A stretch of DNA of 64,000 nt from Exiguobacterium sp. Leaf196 (GCF_001423965.1 NZ_LMPV01000007.1:1-64000); one strand, 5' to 3'; positions 29,578-38,651 are shown, counted from the first letter of the stretch. The notes: generated by a model from the letters alone, not told the origin. Made by a program: numbers and translations.

Positions 29578-30363
29578 TTACGCTTTTGTTTCGATTTCGA
29601 CGTCTTCGATGCCGAGTTCTTTTTTAACCCAGTCATAACCTTCTGCTTCGAGACGGTGTGCGAGTTCTTTACCACCAGACATGACGATTTTTCCGCCCAT
29701 CATGATGTGGATGAAGTCTGGCTCGATATAGTTCAAGAGACGTTGATAGTGCGTGATGATCAAGCAGCCGAATTCAGGTGAACGCATTTCGTTGACACCT
29801 TTTGCAACGACTTTAAGTGCATCGATATCAAGACCTGAATCGATTTCATCGAGAATCGCGATTGCTGGTTTAAGCATCATCATCTGAAGAATTTCGTTAC
29901 GTTTCTTTTCTCCACCAGAGAAACCTTCGTTGAGGTAACGGTGTGCCATTTCTGAAGGCATCTCGAGAAGACCCATTTGTGAATCAAGTTCACGGATGAA
30001 TTTCATGAGTGAGATTTCATCGCCTTCTTCACGACGCGAGTTGATCGCTGAACGAAGGAAGTCTGAGTTCGTAACACCACTGATTTCGCTTGGGTACTGC
30101 ATTGCGAGGAACATACCTGCTTGTGCGCGTTCATCGACTTCCATGTCGAGGACGTCTTCGCCGTCGAGTGTGACTGAACCAGATGTCACTTCGTACGATG
30201 GGTGACCCATCAATGCTGATGCGAGTGTTGATTTACCTGTCCCGTTTGGTCCCATGACCGCGTGGATTTCCCCGCCTTTGATTTCCAAGTTGACGCCTTT
30301 CAAGATTTCCTTGCCGTCGATCGCGACGTGTAGATCTTCAATCTTCAAGTGTGAAGCCTTCAT
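29578..30363 (-). CDS. sufC: Fe-S assembly ATPase SufC
   Basis: SufC is the ABC-type ATPase that energises cluster assembly by SufBCD. The 261 residues carry Walker A GPNGTGKST (about residue 37), the signature FSGGEKKRNEI and Walker B AILDEIDSGLD. The ATG at 30363 follows GGAGGG; the longer frame begins before the ribosome site. It is the first gene of the operon; no clear promoter hexamers were settled in the 130 bp upstream. Confidence 0.96.
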   Translation of the reverse strand: MKASHLKIEDLHVAIDGKEILKGVNLEIKGGEIHAVMGPNGTGKSTLASALMGHPSYEVTSGSVTLDGEDVLDMEVDERAQAGMFLAMQYPSEISGVTNSDFLRSAINSRREEGDEISLMKFIRELDSQMGLLEMPSEMAHRYLNEGFSGGEKKRNEILQMMMLKPAIAILDEIDSGLDIDALKVVAKGVNEMRSPEFGCLIITHYQRLLNYIEPDFIHIMMGGKIVMSGGKELAHRLEAEGYDWVKKELGIEDVEIETKA

Positions 30364-30496
30364 GTTAGAATCCCTCCATCTATTCATTTCGTGACTGACG
30401 ATTCAGAACACGAGCGTTACTAATTTAGTATCATTCTAATCTTAAAGAAACATGGCGTATTATTCAAGCGTCATCGCTCGTTGTTTTTTCTCAAAA

Positions 30497-31747
30497 TCAT
30501 GCGTTTTGTTGAGAATCATTCGAAAGTTTCACCGGTTCCTCGAGTTCCTCGATCGTCGAAGTCCGATGAATCCGTTGTGACAGTAAGAGCAGTGGTATTC
30601 CGAATAATGTCAAGCCCGCTAATATCCCGAAAATCGGTAACGGACGGTCCGCTCCATATAAACTTAATAAATGTCCGCCAGCAATTGGACCGATTGATTG
30701 TCCGATCGACGTCAAGCCCATCGCCCCGAAATAACTGCCCCGTAATTCCGGCTTCGCAAACCGATCGGTCAAGATGTCTGTCATCGTGAACATCATGACT
30801 TCCCCGCACGTGAAGATGACCATCGCGACGACCATCAACCAAATCGAACTCGCATTACCGATGATGAAAAGTCCGAAAGCAACGGTCGCAATCCCGGTCG
30901 TAATCGAGACGAGTGGTGACGTCTTAACGCCGAACTTCATGATGGGATACTGCACGATCAAAACGGTAATCGCATTGATCGTAATCAAGATCGCATAGAG
31001 CGTCTTCCCGCCTTCGAGCAGTGACGTCTCCGTCAAGAACTGTGGCAAGGTCGAATTGAACTGGCTGTAACCGAAGACACCGAAGATGATGCCCGCGAGC
31101 GCGAGCGTGAAGGCAATGTCGGTCCGCAACAGACGAATCGTCGCTCCAAACGACACCTTCTTGCCACCGTGTGTCTCAGTGATTGGATGACGTTTGAACA
31201 AGATCCCGATCATCACGCCGTAGGCGATATAGACGAACGCCGTGATGTAAAACGTCGCTGACGTGTTCCCCGCACTCAACAGTAAGGCAATTCCCGGTCC
31301 GATCGCAGCTGCGATATTGATCATCGCGTAACGAATGTTGAAGACGAATAACCTATTCGCTTCGTCCGTCGTATCACTGATTAAGGCACGAGCAGATGGT
31401 TCAAAAATCGAGCGACAGACTCCGTTCAAGGCACTGAGGATGAAGAATGCCCAGAACGTCTCGACTTGCGCGAGTGCGATGAAGACGATCGCAAAACCGA
31501 TCGTTCCGGCAAGCATCATCGCTCGGCGACCATACCGGTCCGATAATGTACCGCCGATGAAACTCATGACGAGACTGGCGATCGCCGAGATACTGAGGAC
31601 CCAGCCGACATCGACCGGATCAAACTTCAGGACAGTCGTCATGTAGATGGCGAAAAACGGCATCGTGATGAATGTTCCAAGACGTGAGAAAAACGTCCCG
31701 AATAAGACCCCAAGTGTCAACGGATGCAGTTGACGAATGCGTTGCAT
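30497..31747 (-). CDS. MFS transporter, 12 TM (MdtH-like)
   Basis: The 416-residue 12-helix major facilitator protein has GGTLSDRYGRRAMM as the loop 2-3 motif near residue 65 and a C-terminal repeat half beginning near residue 215. It resembles drug-efflux members such as MdtH; the substrate is unknown. The start at 31747 follows AGGGGGAATC. It is a lone gene between metQ and suf, and no hairpin terminator is evident after it. Confidence 0.88.
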   Translation of the reverse strand: MQRIRQLHPLTLGVLFGTFFSRLGTFITMPFFAIYMTTVLKFDPVDVGWVLSISAIASLVMSFIGGTLSDRYGRRAMMLAGTIGFAIVFIALAQVETFWAFFILSALNGVCRSIFEPSARALISDTTDEANRLFVFNIRYAMINIAAAIGPGIALLLSAGNTSATFYITAFVYIAYGVMIGILFKRHPITETHGGKKVSFGATIRLLRTDIAFTLALAGIIFGVFGYSQFNSTLPQFLTETSLLEGGKTLYAILITINAITVLIVQYPIMKFGVKTSPLVSITTGIATVAFGLFIIGNASSIWLMVVAMVIFTCGEVMMFTMTDILTDRFAKPELRGSYFGAMGLTSIGQSIGPIAGGHLLSLYGADRPLPIFGILAGLTLFGIPLLLLSQRIHRTSTIEELEEPVKLSNDSQQNA

Positions 31748-31783
31748 ATGATTCCCCCTAACCCCTGTTTCCGACAAATGAAA

Positions 31784-31813
31784 AGCATCCTTCCATTATA
31801 TAGGAAGGATGCC
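31784..31813 (-). terminator. Terminator of the metNIQ operon
   Basis: The perfect hairpin GCATCCTTCC-tatataat-GGAAGGATGC with TTTT on the minus strand follows metQ. Confidence 0.87.
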
Positions 31814-31826
31814 GGCCTCGGTGAAC

Positions 31827-32654
31827 TTATTTGCTGACTGGAACGACCGCACCTTTGTACTTGTCGAGGATCCAATCTTGGTTTTTCTTCTCGTGCAGCA
31901 CGTCAAGAAGTGTCGTGACACGCTTGTCTTTTTCATCGCCATCACGTGTAACGATGATGTTGACGTATGGTGAAGACTCATCTTCTGACGCGATCGCGTC
32001 TTTCAACGGGTTCAAACCGTTATCGATCGCATAGTTCGTGTTGATGAGGACTGCGTCGCCTTCATTGTTTTTGTAAGCTTGCGGAAGAAGCGATGCTTCG
32101 ATGTTCGTCTTGAACTTGAGTTTCTTCGGGTTCTCCGCGATGTCACCGAGTTGCGCGTCTGTCGTTTTACCGTCTTTGAGTTTGATTAATCCTTCGTTTT
32201 GAAGGAACGTCAGGACACGACCGCGTTCCGCGACGTTTGAGCTCGTTAAGATCGTTGCACCGTTTGGTAACTTATCAAGTGACTTGTATTTCTTCGAGTA
32301 GATACCGAGTGGCTCAACGTGGACGCCACCTGCGTTCGCGAACTTATACGATTTGTTTTCTTTTTCTTGTTGCTCGAGATACGGCACGTGCTGGAAGTAG
32401 TTCGCATCGATTTCTTTTTCAGCGAGTGCCTTATTCGGAAGCACGTAATCTTGGAACTTCTTGATTTCAAGCTTGTAGCCTTTTGCTTCGTATTCCTTTT
32501 TGACGTGTTCGAGGATTTCAGCGTGCGGTACGTTCGAAGCACCGATGACCAGTGTCTTGTCGTCGCTTCCTGATGATTTTTCACCACAAGCAGCAAGACT
32601 GATTGCTAGAACGGATACAGCGGCAGTACCTACGAATTTTTTCCAAACTTTCAT
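31827..32654 (-). CDS. metQ: Methionine-binding lipoprotein MetQ
   Basis: MetQ captures methionine outside the membrane for the MetNI importer. The 275-residue precursor has a lipoprotein signal with lipobox SLAAC (cysteine near residue 23), followed by a Ser/Gly linker and the NlpA domain (VIGASNVPHAEILEHVK). The ATG at 32654 follows GGAGG. It is the third gene of metN-I-Q. Confidence 0.95.
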   Translation of the reverse strand: MKVWKKFVGTAAVSVLAISLAACGEKSSGSDDKTLVIGASNVPHAEILEHVKKEYEAKGYKLEIKKFQDYVLPNKALAEKEIDANYFQHVPYLEQQEKENKSYKFANAGGVHVEPLGIYSKKYKSLDKLPNGATILTSSNVAERGRVLTFLQNEGLIKLKDGKTTDAQLGDIAENPKKLKFKTNIEASLLPQAYKNNEGDAVLINTNYAIDNGLNPLKDAIASEDESSPYVNIIVTRDGDEKDKRVTTLLDVLHEKKNQDWILDKYKGAVVPVSK

Positions 32655-32686
32655 GAATGATTCCTCCAATATGATTAAGATTCGAA

Positions 32687-33352
32687 TTAACGTTTATCGA
32701 TTGCTCGGATCAGCAAGTCACCGATGATTTGGATGACGAAGACGATCGCTAAGATTAAGAGTGTCGCAATGACGATGACATCGTTTTGAGAACGCTGGAA
32801 TCCTTCGATGAAGGCCATGTCTCCGAGTCCACCTCCGCCGACTACTCCGGCCATTGCCGTGTAACCGACAAGTGCAACGAGTGTAACCGTGATACCCGAA
32901 ACGATGGCAGGCAACGCTTCCGGGATTAAGACTTTATAGATGATTTGGAACTTCGTCGCGCCCATCGATTCAGCTGCCTCAATGACACCTTTATCGACTT
33001 CGCGTAAGGCAAGTTCAACCATCCGACCATAAAATGGTGCGGCTCCTAAAATCAGTGCCGGTAATGCTGCTGTTGGTCCGAGGAACGAACCGACGACTGC
33101 TTTCGTAAATGGAATCAATAAGATCAGTAAGATGATGAACGGAATCGAACGGAAGACGTTAACGATTAAGCTCAAGATCGAATAAAACGCCCGATTCTTG
33201 AACAACAACTCTTCGTTTGTCGCAAACAATAATAAACCAATGATCAAACCGAGAACGAATGTCGAAAGACCAGCGACTGCCGTCATATAGATCGTACTAC
33301 CTGTCGCTTCCCACACCATGTCCCAGTCTAGGTTGTCAAAGAATGAAATCAT
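32687..33352 (-). CDS. metI: Methionine ABC permease MetI
   Basis: The 221-residue inner-membrane permease has about five helices and the coupling loop EAAESMGATKFQIIYKVLIPEA, which contacts MetN. The C-terminal VGGGGLGDMA is typical of methionine permeases. Its start overlaps the metN stop by 4 bp. Confidence 0.95.
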   Translation of the reverse strand: MISFFDNLDWDMVWEATGSTIYMTAVAGLSTFVLGLIIGLLLFATNEELLFKNRAFYSILSLIVNVFRSIPFIILLILLIPFTKAVVGSFLGPTAALPALILGAAPFYGRMVELALREVDKGVIEAAESMGATKFQIIYKVLIPEALPAIVSGITVTLVALVGYTAMAGVVGGGGLGDMAFIEGFQRSQNDVIVIATLLILAIVFVIQIIGDLLIRAIDKR

Positions 33353-34371
33353 CGGTGATCCACCTCCACTTCAACATCACTGGCTTGAAGCTTCGTAATG
33401 ACCGCTTGTGTTGCTTCTGTTTCCCCGATCAACTGAATGAACAGTGTACCGAGTGCCCCTTCCTGTGATTGACCGACGTTTCCGCCGATGATATTGAACA
33501 GGACGGGTGAATCTTTCATGACTTCCGCAAGGATCGGGCTTTCCGCTGTCGATCCGACGAACGTCAATTGAACGATTTTTCCGGTTGGATACCGTTCGCG
33601 GAGTTTCGCAAACGTCAACTCGTTCTCCGATGGCGACGTCAATTGTTTGACGAATTCTTTCGTCATCGCTTGTTTCGGGTGACGGAAAACTTCTGCGACC
33701 GGTCCTTGCTCGACGATTTTACCGGCTTCCATGACGGCGACCCGGTGACAGATTTTTTGAATGACATGCATCTCGTGTGTGATCAAGACGATCGTCAGTT
33801 TTAGTTTCTGGTTGATATCGACGAGTAACTCAAGGATTGAGTCCGTTGTTTTCGGATCGAGTGCACTCGTTGCCTCGTCACATAAGAGAACGTCAGGGTT
33901 CGATGCGAGTGCCCGAGCGATACCGACACGTTGCTTTTGACCACCCGATAATTGCGACGGATAGGCTTTTTCACGTCCATCTAAACCAACGAGTTGAATC
34001 AGTTCCGCAACTCGTTCCTTACGGCGAGCCTTCGGGAAGCCACCGAGTTCGAGTGGGAACATGATGTTTTCTTCAACAGTCCGTGACCAGAGTAAGTTGA
34101 AGTGCTGGAAAACCATTGAGACATTCTTGCGGACGCCTCGTAATTCTTTTGGTTTCAGTGATGTCATTTCGACACCATCGATTTGAATCGAACCACTCGT
34201 TGGTGCTTCGAGCATATTCAACAATCGGATCAAGGTCGATTTCCCTGCTCCGGAATAACCGATTATTCCAAAAATTTCACCGCGTTCGATTGTCAGATCG
34301 ACATTCGCGACGGCTTCGACCGCTCCGCGCTTTGAGCGATAAATCTTTCCTACGTCTTGTAAACGAATCAC
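33349..34371 (-). CDS. metN: Methionine ABC importer ATPase MetN
   Basis: The 340-residue ATPase has Walker A GYSGAGKST (about residue 38), signature LSGGQKQRVGIARAL, Walker B LLCDEATSALD and H-loop ITHEMHV. The C-terminal NIL domain (from about residue 265) lets bound methionine inhibit transport. It is preceded by a SAM-I riboswitch, so the operon is expressed when SAM is low. Confidence 0.96.
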   Translation of the reverse strand: MIRLQDVGKIYRSKRGAVEAVANVDLTIERGEIFGIIGYSGAGKSTLIRLLNMLEAPTSGSIQIDGVEMTSLKPKELRGVRKNVSMVFQHFNLLWSRTVEENIMFPLELGGFPKARRKERVAELIQLVGLDGREKAYPSQLSGGQKQRVGIARALASNPDVLLCDEATSALDPKTTDSILELLVDINQKLKLTIVLITHEMHVIQKICHRVAVMEAGKIVEQGPVAEVFRHPKQAMTKEFVKQLTSPSENELTFAKLRERYPTGKIVQLTFVGSTAESPILAEVMKDSPVLFNIIGGNVGQSQEGALGTLFIQLIGETEATQAVITKLQASDVEVEVDHR

Positions 34372-34390
34372 AACTGTCCCTCCTAAAATA

Positions 34391-34430
34391 AAAAAAGTGC
34401 GCGCGTTTTAGAGCAAACGCGCGCACTTTT
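34391..34430 (-). terminator. Riboswitch-controlled terminator before metN
   Basis: The strong hairpin AAGTGCGCGCGTTT / AAACGCGCGCACTT with a T-run on the minus strand lies between the SAM aptamer and metN. It is the expression platform. Confidence 0.93.
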
Positions 34431-34449
34431 CAGTACACAAAACCATTTG

Positions 34450-34554
34450 CTCTCATCTCCCAGACTTTTGTCTGCTGGAATTAGCACCACTTCGGATCAG
34501 ATCCGCGGTTGCCGGGTTTCATCGGGCCAGTCCCTCCACCACTCTCGATAAGAG
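34450..34554 (-). promoter_or_regulatory. SAM-I riboswitch (S-box)
   Basis: On the minus strand the S-box blocks appear in order: CTCTTATCGAGAG, GGTGGAGGGACTGGCCC, GATGAAACCCGGCAACC, GGTGCTAATTCC, then GGGAGATGAGAG closing stem P1. It is followed by a terminator and metNIQ. SAM binding would end transcription of the methionine importer. Confidence 0.97.
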
Positions 34555-34586
34555 TTTCGGTATTAAGTTTGTAGAATATATTCTGA

Positions 34587-34615
34587 ATATTAGCAGGGGT
34601 TATTTTTGTTGTCAA
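34587..34615 (-). promoter_or_regulatory. Promoter of the metNIQ leader
   Basis: On the minus strand TTGACA (34610-34615), a 17-bp spacer and TAATAT (34587-34592) lie just upstream of the SAM aptamer. The -35 box overlaps the stop codon region of mccB. Confidence 0.75.
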
Positions 34616-35778
34616 ACAGTTTTTTCAGAAACTTTTTCGAGGAACGTGAAAGCACGTGTTAAGTCTTCTTTCAAATCTTCCGCATCCTCAAGTCCAACTG
34701 AAATCCGGACGAGACCGTCCGTGATGCCGAGTTCTGCCCGACGTTCTACTGGGATCGACGCGTGCGTCATCCGTGCCGGCACCGAAATCAGACTCTCGAC
34801 GGCACCAAGACTCTCAGCAAGTGTGAAGAAGTGTGTCGCCTCGACGAGTTTTTCTGCGTTCGCTGCTGAACCGACATCAAAGCTGATCATCCCACCGAAT
34901 CCAGTCGCTTGTTTCGCTTGGATGTCATGTCCAGGATGCGATGCCAGTCCTGGGTAGAAGATGTTCGAGACGATGTCTTGTGCTTGTAAGAACGCAACGA
35001 GATCATGCGCTGTCTCTTCGATCGCATCCATCCGGATACCGAGCGTACGTAGACCACGGACGAGCAAGAAGCTGTCTTGCGGTCCAAGCACGCCGCCTGT
35101 CGAGTTTTGGATGAAGTGAAGCTCTTCGCCAAGCGCATCATCTTTGACGACGACAAGTCCAGCGACGACGTCCGAGTGTCCGCCGATGTATTTCGTTGCA
35201 CTGTGTAAGACGATGTCAGCACCAAGTGCGAGTGGTTGTTGATGGTATGGAGTCGCGAACGTGTTGTCGACGACGAGTTTAAGATCGTGACGTTTGGCAA
35301 TCGTTGCGATGGCTGTGATGTCTGTTACTTTCAACAACGGGTTCGTCGGTGTTTCGACGTAGACAATCTTCGTGTTGTCCTGGATCGCTGCTTCCGTTGC
35401 CGCGAGGTCCGTCGTATCGACGAATGTCACTTGGATGTTGAACTTCGGTAAGACGCGTTGCATCAAGCGGAACGTACCACCGTAGACGTCATCCGTCATG
35501 ACGATGTGGTCGCCAGACTCAAGCAAGTGGAAGACGGCATGAATCGCTGCCATCCCAGAACCGAATGCAAAACCACGTGCGCCACCTTCAAGATCCGCAA
35601 TCAATCGTTCGATGCTCGTCCGTGTCGGGTTCGCTGTCCGTGAGTATTCGTATCCGTCCTTGAGTTGACCGATTTTATCCTGCTTGTATGTGCTTGTTTG
35701 ATAGATCGGAGGTGTGACGGCTCCTGTTGCCCGGTCGACACCTGTTCCTCCATGAATCAATGCTGTCTTCTTACGCAT
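34612..35778 (-). CDS. mccB: Cystathionine gamma-lyase/homocysteine gamma-lyase
   Basis: This PLP enzyme of the Cys/Met metabolism family (388 residues) cleaves cystathionine to cysteine. It is the second step of reverse transsulfuration. The PLP lysine lies in LHSATKYIGGHSDV (about residue 195), and YEYSRTANPTR is the phosphate-binding region. The ATG at 35778 follows AAAGGTGG and overlaps the mccA stop by 8 bp. Position after mccA supports the catabolic lyase role; a MetB/MetC role cannot be excluded by sequence. Confidence 0.9.
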   Translation of the reverse strand: MRKKTALIHGGTGVDRATGAVTPPIYQTSTYKQDKIGQLKDGYEYSRTANPTRTSIERLIADLEGGARGFAFGSGMAAIHAVFHLLESGDHIVMTDDVYGGTFRLMQRVLPKFNIQVTFVDTTDLAATEAAIQDNTKIVYVETPTNPLLKVTDITAIATIAKRHDLKLVVDNTFATPYHQQPLALGADIVLHSATKYIGGHSDVVAGLVVVKDDALGEELHFIQNSTGGVLGPQDSFLLVRGLRTLGIRMDAIEETAHDLVAFLQAQDIVSNIFYPGLASHPGHDIQAKQATGFGGMISFDVGSAANAEKLVEATHFFTLAESLGAVESLISVPARMTHASIPVERRAELGITDGLVRISVGLEDAEDLKEDLTRAFTFLEKVSEKTV

Positions 35779-36694
35779 GAGTTTCGTCCACCTTTTCAAA
35801 GATTTGTTGGCTTAAGTAGCGTTCGGCACTGTCTGCGAAGACGGTGACGATCGTACTGCCGGGGTGACGCTTTGCGATATCAAGCGCAGCAACGAGCGCT
35901 GCACCTGCTGAACTACCAACGAGCAATCCTTCGCGAGCAGCGAGTGTATGAACCGCGTCAAATGCATCGCGGTCAGAAATCGTATGAATCTCGTCGACGA
36001 GTTCACGCGGAACGAGACTTGGCCATTTTGCTGTCCCAATGCCTTCTGTCTTGTGCGGACCCGCTGGACCACCATTTAAGACGGAGCCTTCCGGTTCAAC
36101 GATTGCTGCTTTTGTACCGAGACGTTGTTTTAAGAAGTCCGCTGTTCCGGCGAACGTACCACCTGAACCACAACCGGCAACGAACCAGTCGATGTGCGGC
36201 AAGTCCGCCATCAGCTCAGGACCGAGTGTCCGCTGATACGTGACTGGGTTCTCTTCGTTTTCGAATTGTAACGGAACGTAACTGTTCGGAATTTCCTGAC
36301 CGAGTTCTTTTGCCCGGTCGATTGCCCCTTGCATATCGAGTTCAGTCGGCGTGTTGACGACGGTTGCGCCGAGTGCCCGCATCAACGTCTGCTTTTCCTG
36401 ACTGAATTTTTCCGGAACGACACAGATGACTTGAAGATCATATTTTTTAGCGGCAAGCGCCAAGCCGATGCCGGTATTCCCGGCTGTCGGCTCGATGATC
36501 GTACCGCCTGGTGTCACATGTCCGTTTTCGATTGCTGCATCAACGAGTTGAATGCCAAGGCGGTCTTTGACGCTGCCCCCAGGGTTCATCCATTCGAGCT
36601 TCGCCAAAATGCGCGTACCAGCAGGCAAATCGAATGAAGTGATCTCGTAGAGTGGTGTGTTTCCGACGAGGTCGCGGACGTTGTTCGCGATCAT
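35771..36694 (-). CDS. mccA: Cystathionine beta-synthase (MccA)/cysteine synthase family
   Basis: The 307-residue PLP enzyme condenses an activated serine with homocysteine to give cystathionine. The PLP lysine is Lys43 (NPGGSVKDR), and [15 protein letters not shown] and [11 protein letters not shown] bind cofactor and phosphate. The ATG at 36694 overlaps the luxS stop (ATGA). Family members also make cysteine from sulfide; the operon context (luxS, mccB) points to the MccA role. Confidence 0.9.
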   Translation of the reverse strand: MIANNVRDLVGNTPLYEITSFDLPAGTRILAKLEWMNPGGSVKDRLGIQLVDAAIENGHVTPGGTIIEPTAGNTGIGLALAAKKYDLQVICVVPEKFSQEKQTLMRALGATVVNTPTELDMQGAIDRAKELGQEIPNSYVPLQFENEENPVTYQRTLGPELMADLPHIDWFVAGCGSGGTFAGTADFLKQRLGTKAAIVEPEGSVLNGGPAGPHKTEGIGTAKWPSLVPRELVDEIHTISDRDAFDAVHTLAAREGLLVGSSAGAALVAALDIAKRHPGSTIVTVFADSAERYLSQQIFEKVDETHA

Positions 36695-37155
36695 CCGAAG
36701 ACGATGTCCCATTCATCACGACCGGCAAGCATTTTCTCGGCATAGTGCTTCGCTCCTTTGAGGTCATGTGCGCTTGCAAATCCACATTGGACTTCGTTTT
36801 GCGCTGGAATCTCTTCTGCTGCGAGGACGTCATTCAACGTCTTCTCAACGAGTTCGCTCATTTTTTCGACCGAGTCGAAGTTCATCATCGCCATGTAGAA
36901 ACCTGTTTGGCATCCCATTGGCGAGACATCGATGACATCATCCGAGTAGTTGCGGATGTTTTCAGCAAGTAAATGCTCGAGTGTGTGCATCGCACGCATT
37001 GGCATTTGCTCAACGTTTGGTTGTGTGAAACGAATATCGTATTTGACGACTTGGTCGACTTTACCTTCTTTATAACCCGCGACGCGGATATAAGGTGCTT
37101 TGACTTTCGTGTGATCTAAGTTAAAGCTTTCGACGTTCATTTTTTGAAGTGCCAT
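36691..37155 (-). CDS. luxS: S-ribosylhomocysteine lyase LuxS
   Basis: LuxS splits S-ribosylhomocysteine to homocysteine and the AI-2 precursor DPD. The metal site His57, His61 (HTLEH) and Cys124 and the catalytic Cys82 (MGCQTGFY) with Glu60 are all present. The length of 154 is normal. Its homocysteine product feeds mccA directly downstream. In B. subtilis the equivalent operon position holds mtnN, and luxS is elsewhere. Confidence 0.96.
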   Translation of the reverse strand: MALQKMNVESFNLDHTKVKAPYIRVAGYKEGKVDQVVKYDIRFTQPNVEQMPMRAMHTLEHLLAENIRNYSDDVIDVSPMGCQTGFYMAMMNFDSVEKMSELVEKTLNDVLAAEEIPAQNEVQCGFASAHDLKGAKHYAEKMLAGRDEWDIVFG

Positions 37156-37158
37156 GAT

Positions 37159-37797
37159 TTATTCCCCCATTTTCTCGGCTTCTACGAGCCAGACGAAGTG
37201 ATTGTATTGTATAAATTTAACAGTGAATCCCCGTGCTGTAAACAATTCTTCCATGACTGGAATCAACGGGTAGAACTCGCGTTCGAGATCTTCCGCTAAC
37301 GCATCGAACCCTTGAGCACGTGCTTCGCGGATCGTTTGCAGGCGTGCCTCTTCTGAGACGAACATCGTATCCGCGTAGACGATTTTTCCGTCTTTCGGTA
37401 AATGCGACGCCATCAGATCGATTGCTTCTCCCTTTTCCTCATCCGTTAGATGATGAAACGCATAAGTGGAGACGAAACTGCTTGCTTCCTTCGCTTCGAA
37501 CGAGAGGAAGTGACCATCCTGTACATCAAGCGACGGAATCTTTTCCGTCAGAATCGCCCGCATTTCCGGACTTGGTTCGACGGCGAGTACGGCGTCGTGA
37601 CGTGCCAGAAGACGTTGTGTCAGGTTCCCTGTGCCTGCTCCGAATTCAATGACCGGCGACTGCGCTTTATCCGCTACTGTATCCAAAATCTCATCGTATC
37701 GACGAAAAACCTCTTTATACTCCGGATCGTGCCCGGTTACTGTCTCGTCATACGTCGATGCCCATTCTGTGAAAACATCCATAAAACGTACTGTCAT
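37159..37797 (-). CDS. yrrT: SAM-dependent methyltransferase YrrT
   Basis: The 212-residue class I methyltransferase has motif I VIEFGAGTGNL (about residues 45-55) and motif post-I VLAVEPSPEM. In B. subtilis yrrT heads the mtnN-mccAB operon and is thought to act in the SAM recycling pathway; its substrate is unknown. It starts at 37797 behind GGAGG, and is the first gene of the operon. Confidence 0.9.
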   Translation of the reverse strand: MTVRFMDVFTEWASTYDETVTGHDPEYKEVFRRYDEILDTVADKAQSPVIEFGAGTGNLTQRLLARHDAVLAVEPSPEMRAILTEKIPSLDVQDGHFLSFEAKEASSFVSTYAFHHLTDEEKGEAIDLMASHLPKDGKIVYADTMFVSEEARLQTIREARAQGFDALAEDLEREFYPLIPVMEELFTARGFTVKFIQYNHFVWLVEAEKMGE

Positions 37798-37824
37798 GCC
37801 TTGTCGTCCTCCATCTCACCAGTT

Positions 37825-37899
37825 AATTCCGAGTAATCGGATATGAATTAAAGTAATTTTCCTTATTCGCATTGTAGCAAGGAGATGCTATCCTGGCAA
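37825..37899 (-). promoter_or_regulatory. yrrT operon promoter with CymR-like site
   Basis: On the minus strand TTGCCA (37894-37899), a 17-bp spacer and TACAAT (37871-37876) form a good promoter 75 bp ahead of yrrT. Just downstream (37825-37849) lies an AT-rich element ending in CCGATTACTCGGAATT. It resembles the CymR operator pattern as I recall it, with the CymR-typical GGAATT end. CymR represses the yrrT operon in B. subtilis when cysteine is plentiful. The promoter is well supported; the operator is an inference. Confidence 0.6.
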
Positions 37900-37928
37900 G
37901 CGACCGGCTCGAAAAACTTCCAGAAAAC

Positions 37929-38242
37929 AAAAAAAAGGCGTTGCCGGCGAACCGACAACACGAATAATGTGGTTAGAAATGCTACGAAGGAAAACCCAGC
38001 TCCATTCGGAATTGTTCGCTCTTCCGCGTGGAGGACGGCGCCTGTTCGACATGATCGCCAGCTTACGTTCACTTCTTGATCAGTCCTTTCGATCCACCAC
38101 CTATCTATTGCACCGCTTCGTCTTTGGGGGACGACTTAAGGGGAAACAATACACTAGCTTAGGATGGGAGAAAGGGTTCAAGACTTGAAGCGTATTGAAC
38201 GATCACCTCTGCTAGACTTCCTATAATGCATTTCTAGAAGTT
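37929..38242 (-). ncRNA. Unassigned structured RNA, about 310 nt
   Basis: A minus-strand unit with its own promoter (38249-38278) ends at a hairpin with arms GTTGTCGG and CCGGCAAC around a TTCG loop (37940-37959) and a T-run. The predicted 5' end carries TAGAAATGC (38228-38236), which pairs over about 250 nt with GCATTTCTA (37974-37982). AGGAA / TTCCT continue the closing stem. Inside is a clear hairpin UCGUC / GACGA. No coding frame with a ribosome site is present. The yrrT operon has a separate promoter past the terminator. I could not match it to tmRNA, RNase P, SRP, 6S, T-box or a known riboswitch by eye. It could also be an attenuating leader. Confidence 0.6.
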
Positions 38243-38248
38243 GTTATG

Positions 38249-38278
38249 AATATACCATTCATATTTCCGCGTTGTCAA
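38249..38278 (-). promoter_or_regulatory. Promoter of the unassigned RNA
   Basis: On the minus strand a consensus TTGACA (38273-38278) and TATATT (38249-38254) are separated by 18 bp. The predicted start near 38242 falls at the edge of the RNA's 5' pairing arm. Confidence 0.7.
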
Positions 38279-38336
38279 CGGATTATTGTAAATATTCGGA
38301 CAATTTAACAAAAAGAAAAATCCAGTCGGACTTTTC

Positions 38337-38618
38337 TTACCGTTCTTGACAGAATGCAAAGACGTTTTGGACGGACTGGAAAGCATAAAGTCGCTCTACG
38401 ACTTGGTTTTCTTCAATTCGCAACAACGCGGGAACACTCATGACACGGGCTTCTTCTAAGAAATCCGGGATGAAATTCCCATTCGCCTTTTGAATTGATT
38501 GACCTGATTCCGTCGCTTCGACGATATCAAGCATGCGCTCAGCGATGGCGCATGTCCCGCACATCGGTGCATAGACATACAATAACCCGTTTTTTGGAAC
38601 GGTCGTGACCTCTTGCAT
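38337..38618 (-). CDS. yusE: Thioredoxin-like protein YusE
   Basis: The 93-residue thioredoxin-fold protein has the active-site motif APMCGTCAIAE (CGTC, residues 18-27) and the cis-Pro loop VMSVPALLRIEEN. It probably acts as a thiol-disulfide oxidoreductase of unknown partner. The ATG at 38618 follows AAAGGAG. It lies next to gcvH and yusI, as in B. subtilis. Confidence 0.87.
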   Translation of the reverse strand: MQEVTTVPKNGLLYVYAPMCGTCAIAERMLDIVEATESGQSIQKANGNFIPDFLEEARVMSVPALLRIEENQVVERLYAFQSVQNVFAFCQER

Positions 38619-38651
38619 CGGGGTCGCTCCTTTCTTCGTGGTATCTGTCGT

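Noticed and set aside
37929-38242. Assignment of the unassigned RNA as T-box, SRP, 6S, tmRNA or RNase P RNA
   Set aside because: The diagnostic motifs (TGGNACCGCG, GGTCAGGTCCGGAAGGAAGCAGCC-type core, tRNA-like ends, GAGGAAAGTCC) were looked for on both strands and not found. The 6S type cannot be excluded by eye but is not supported.
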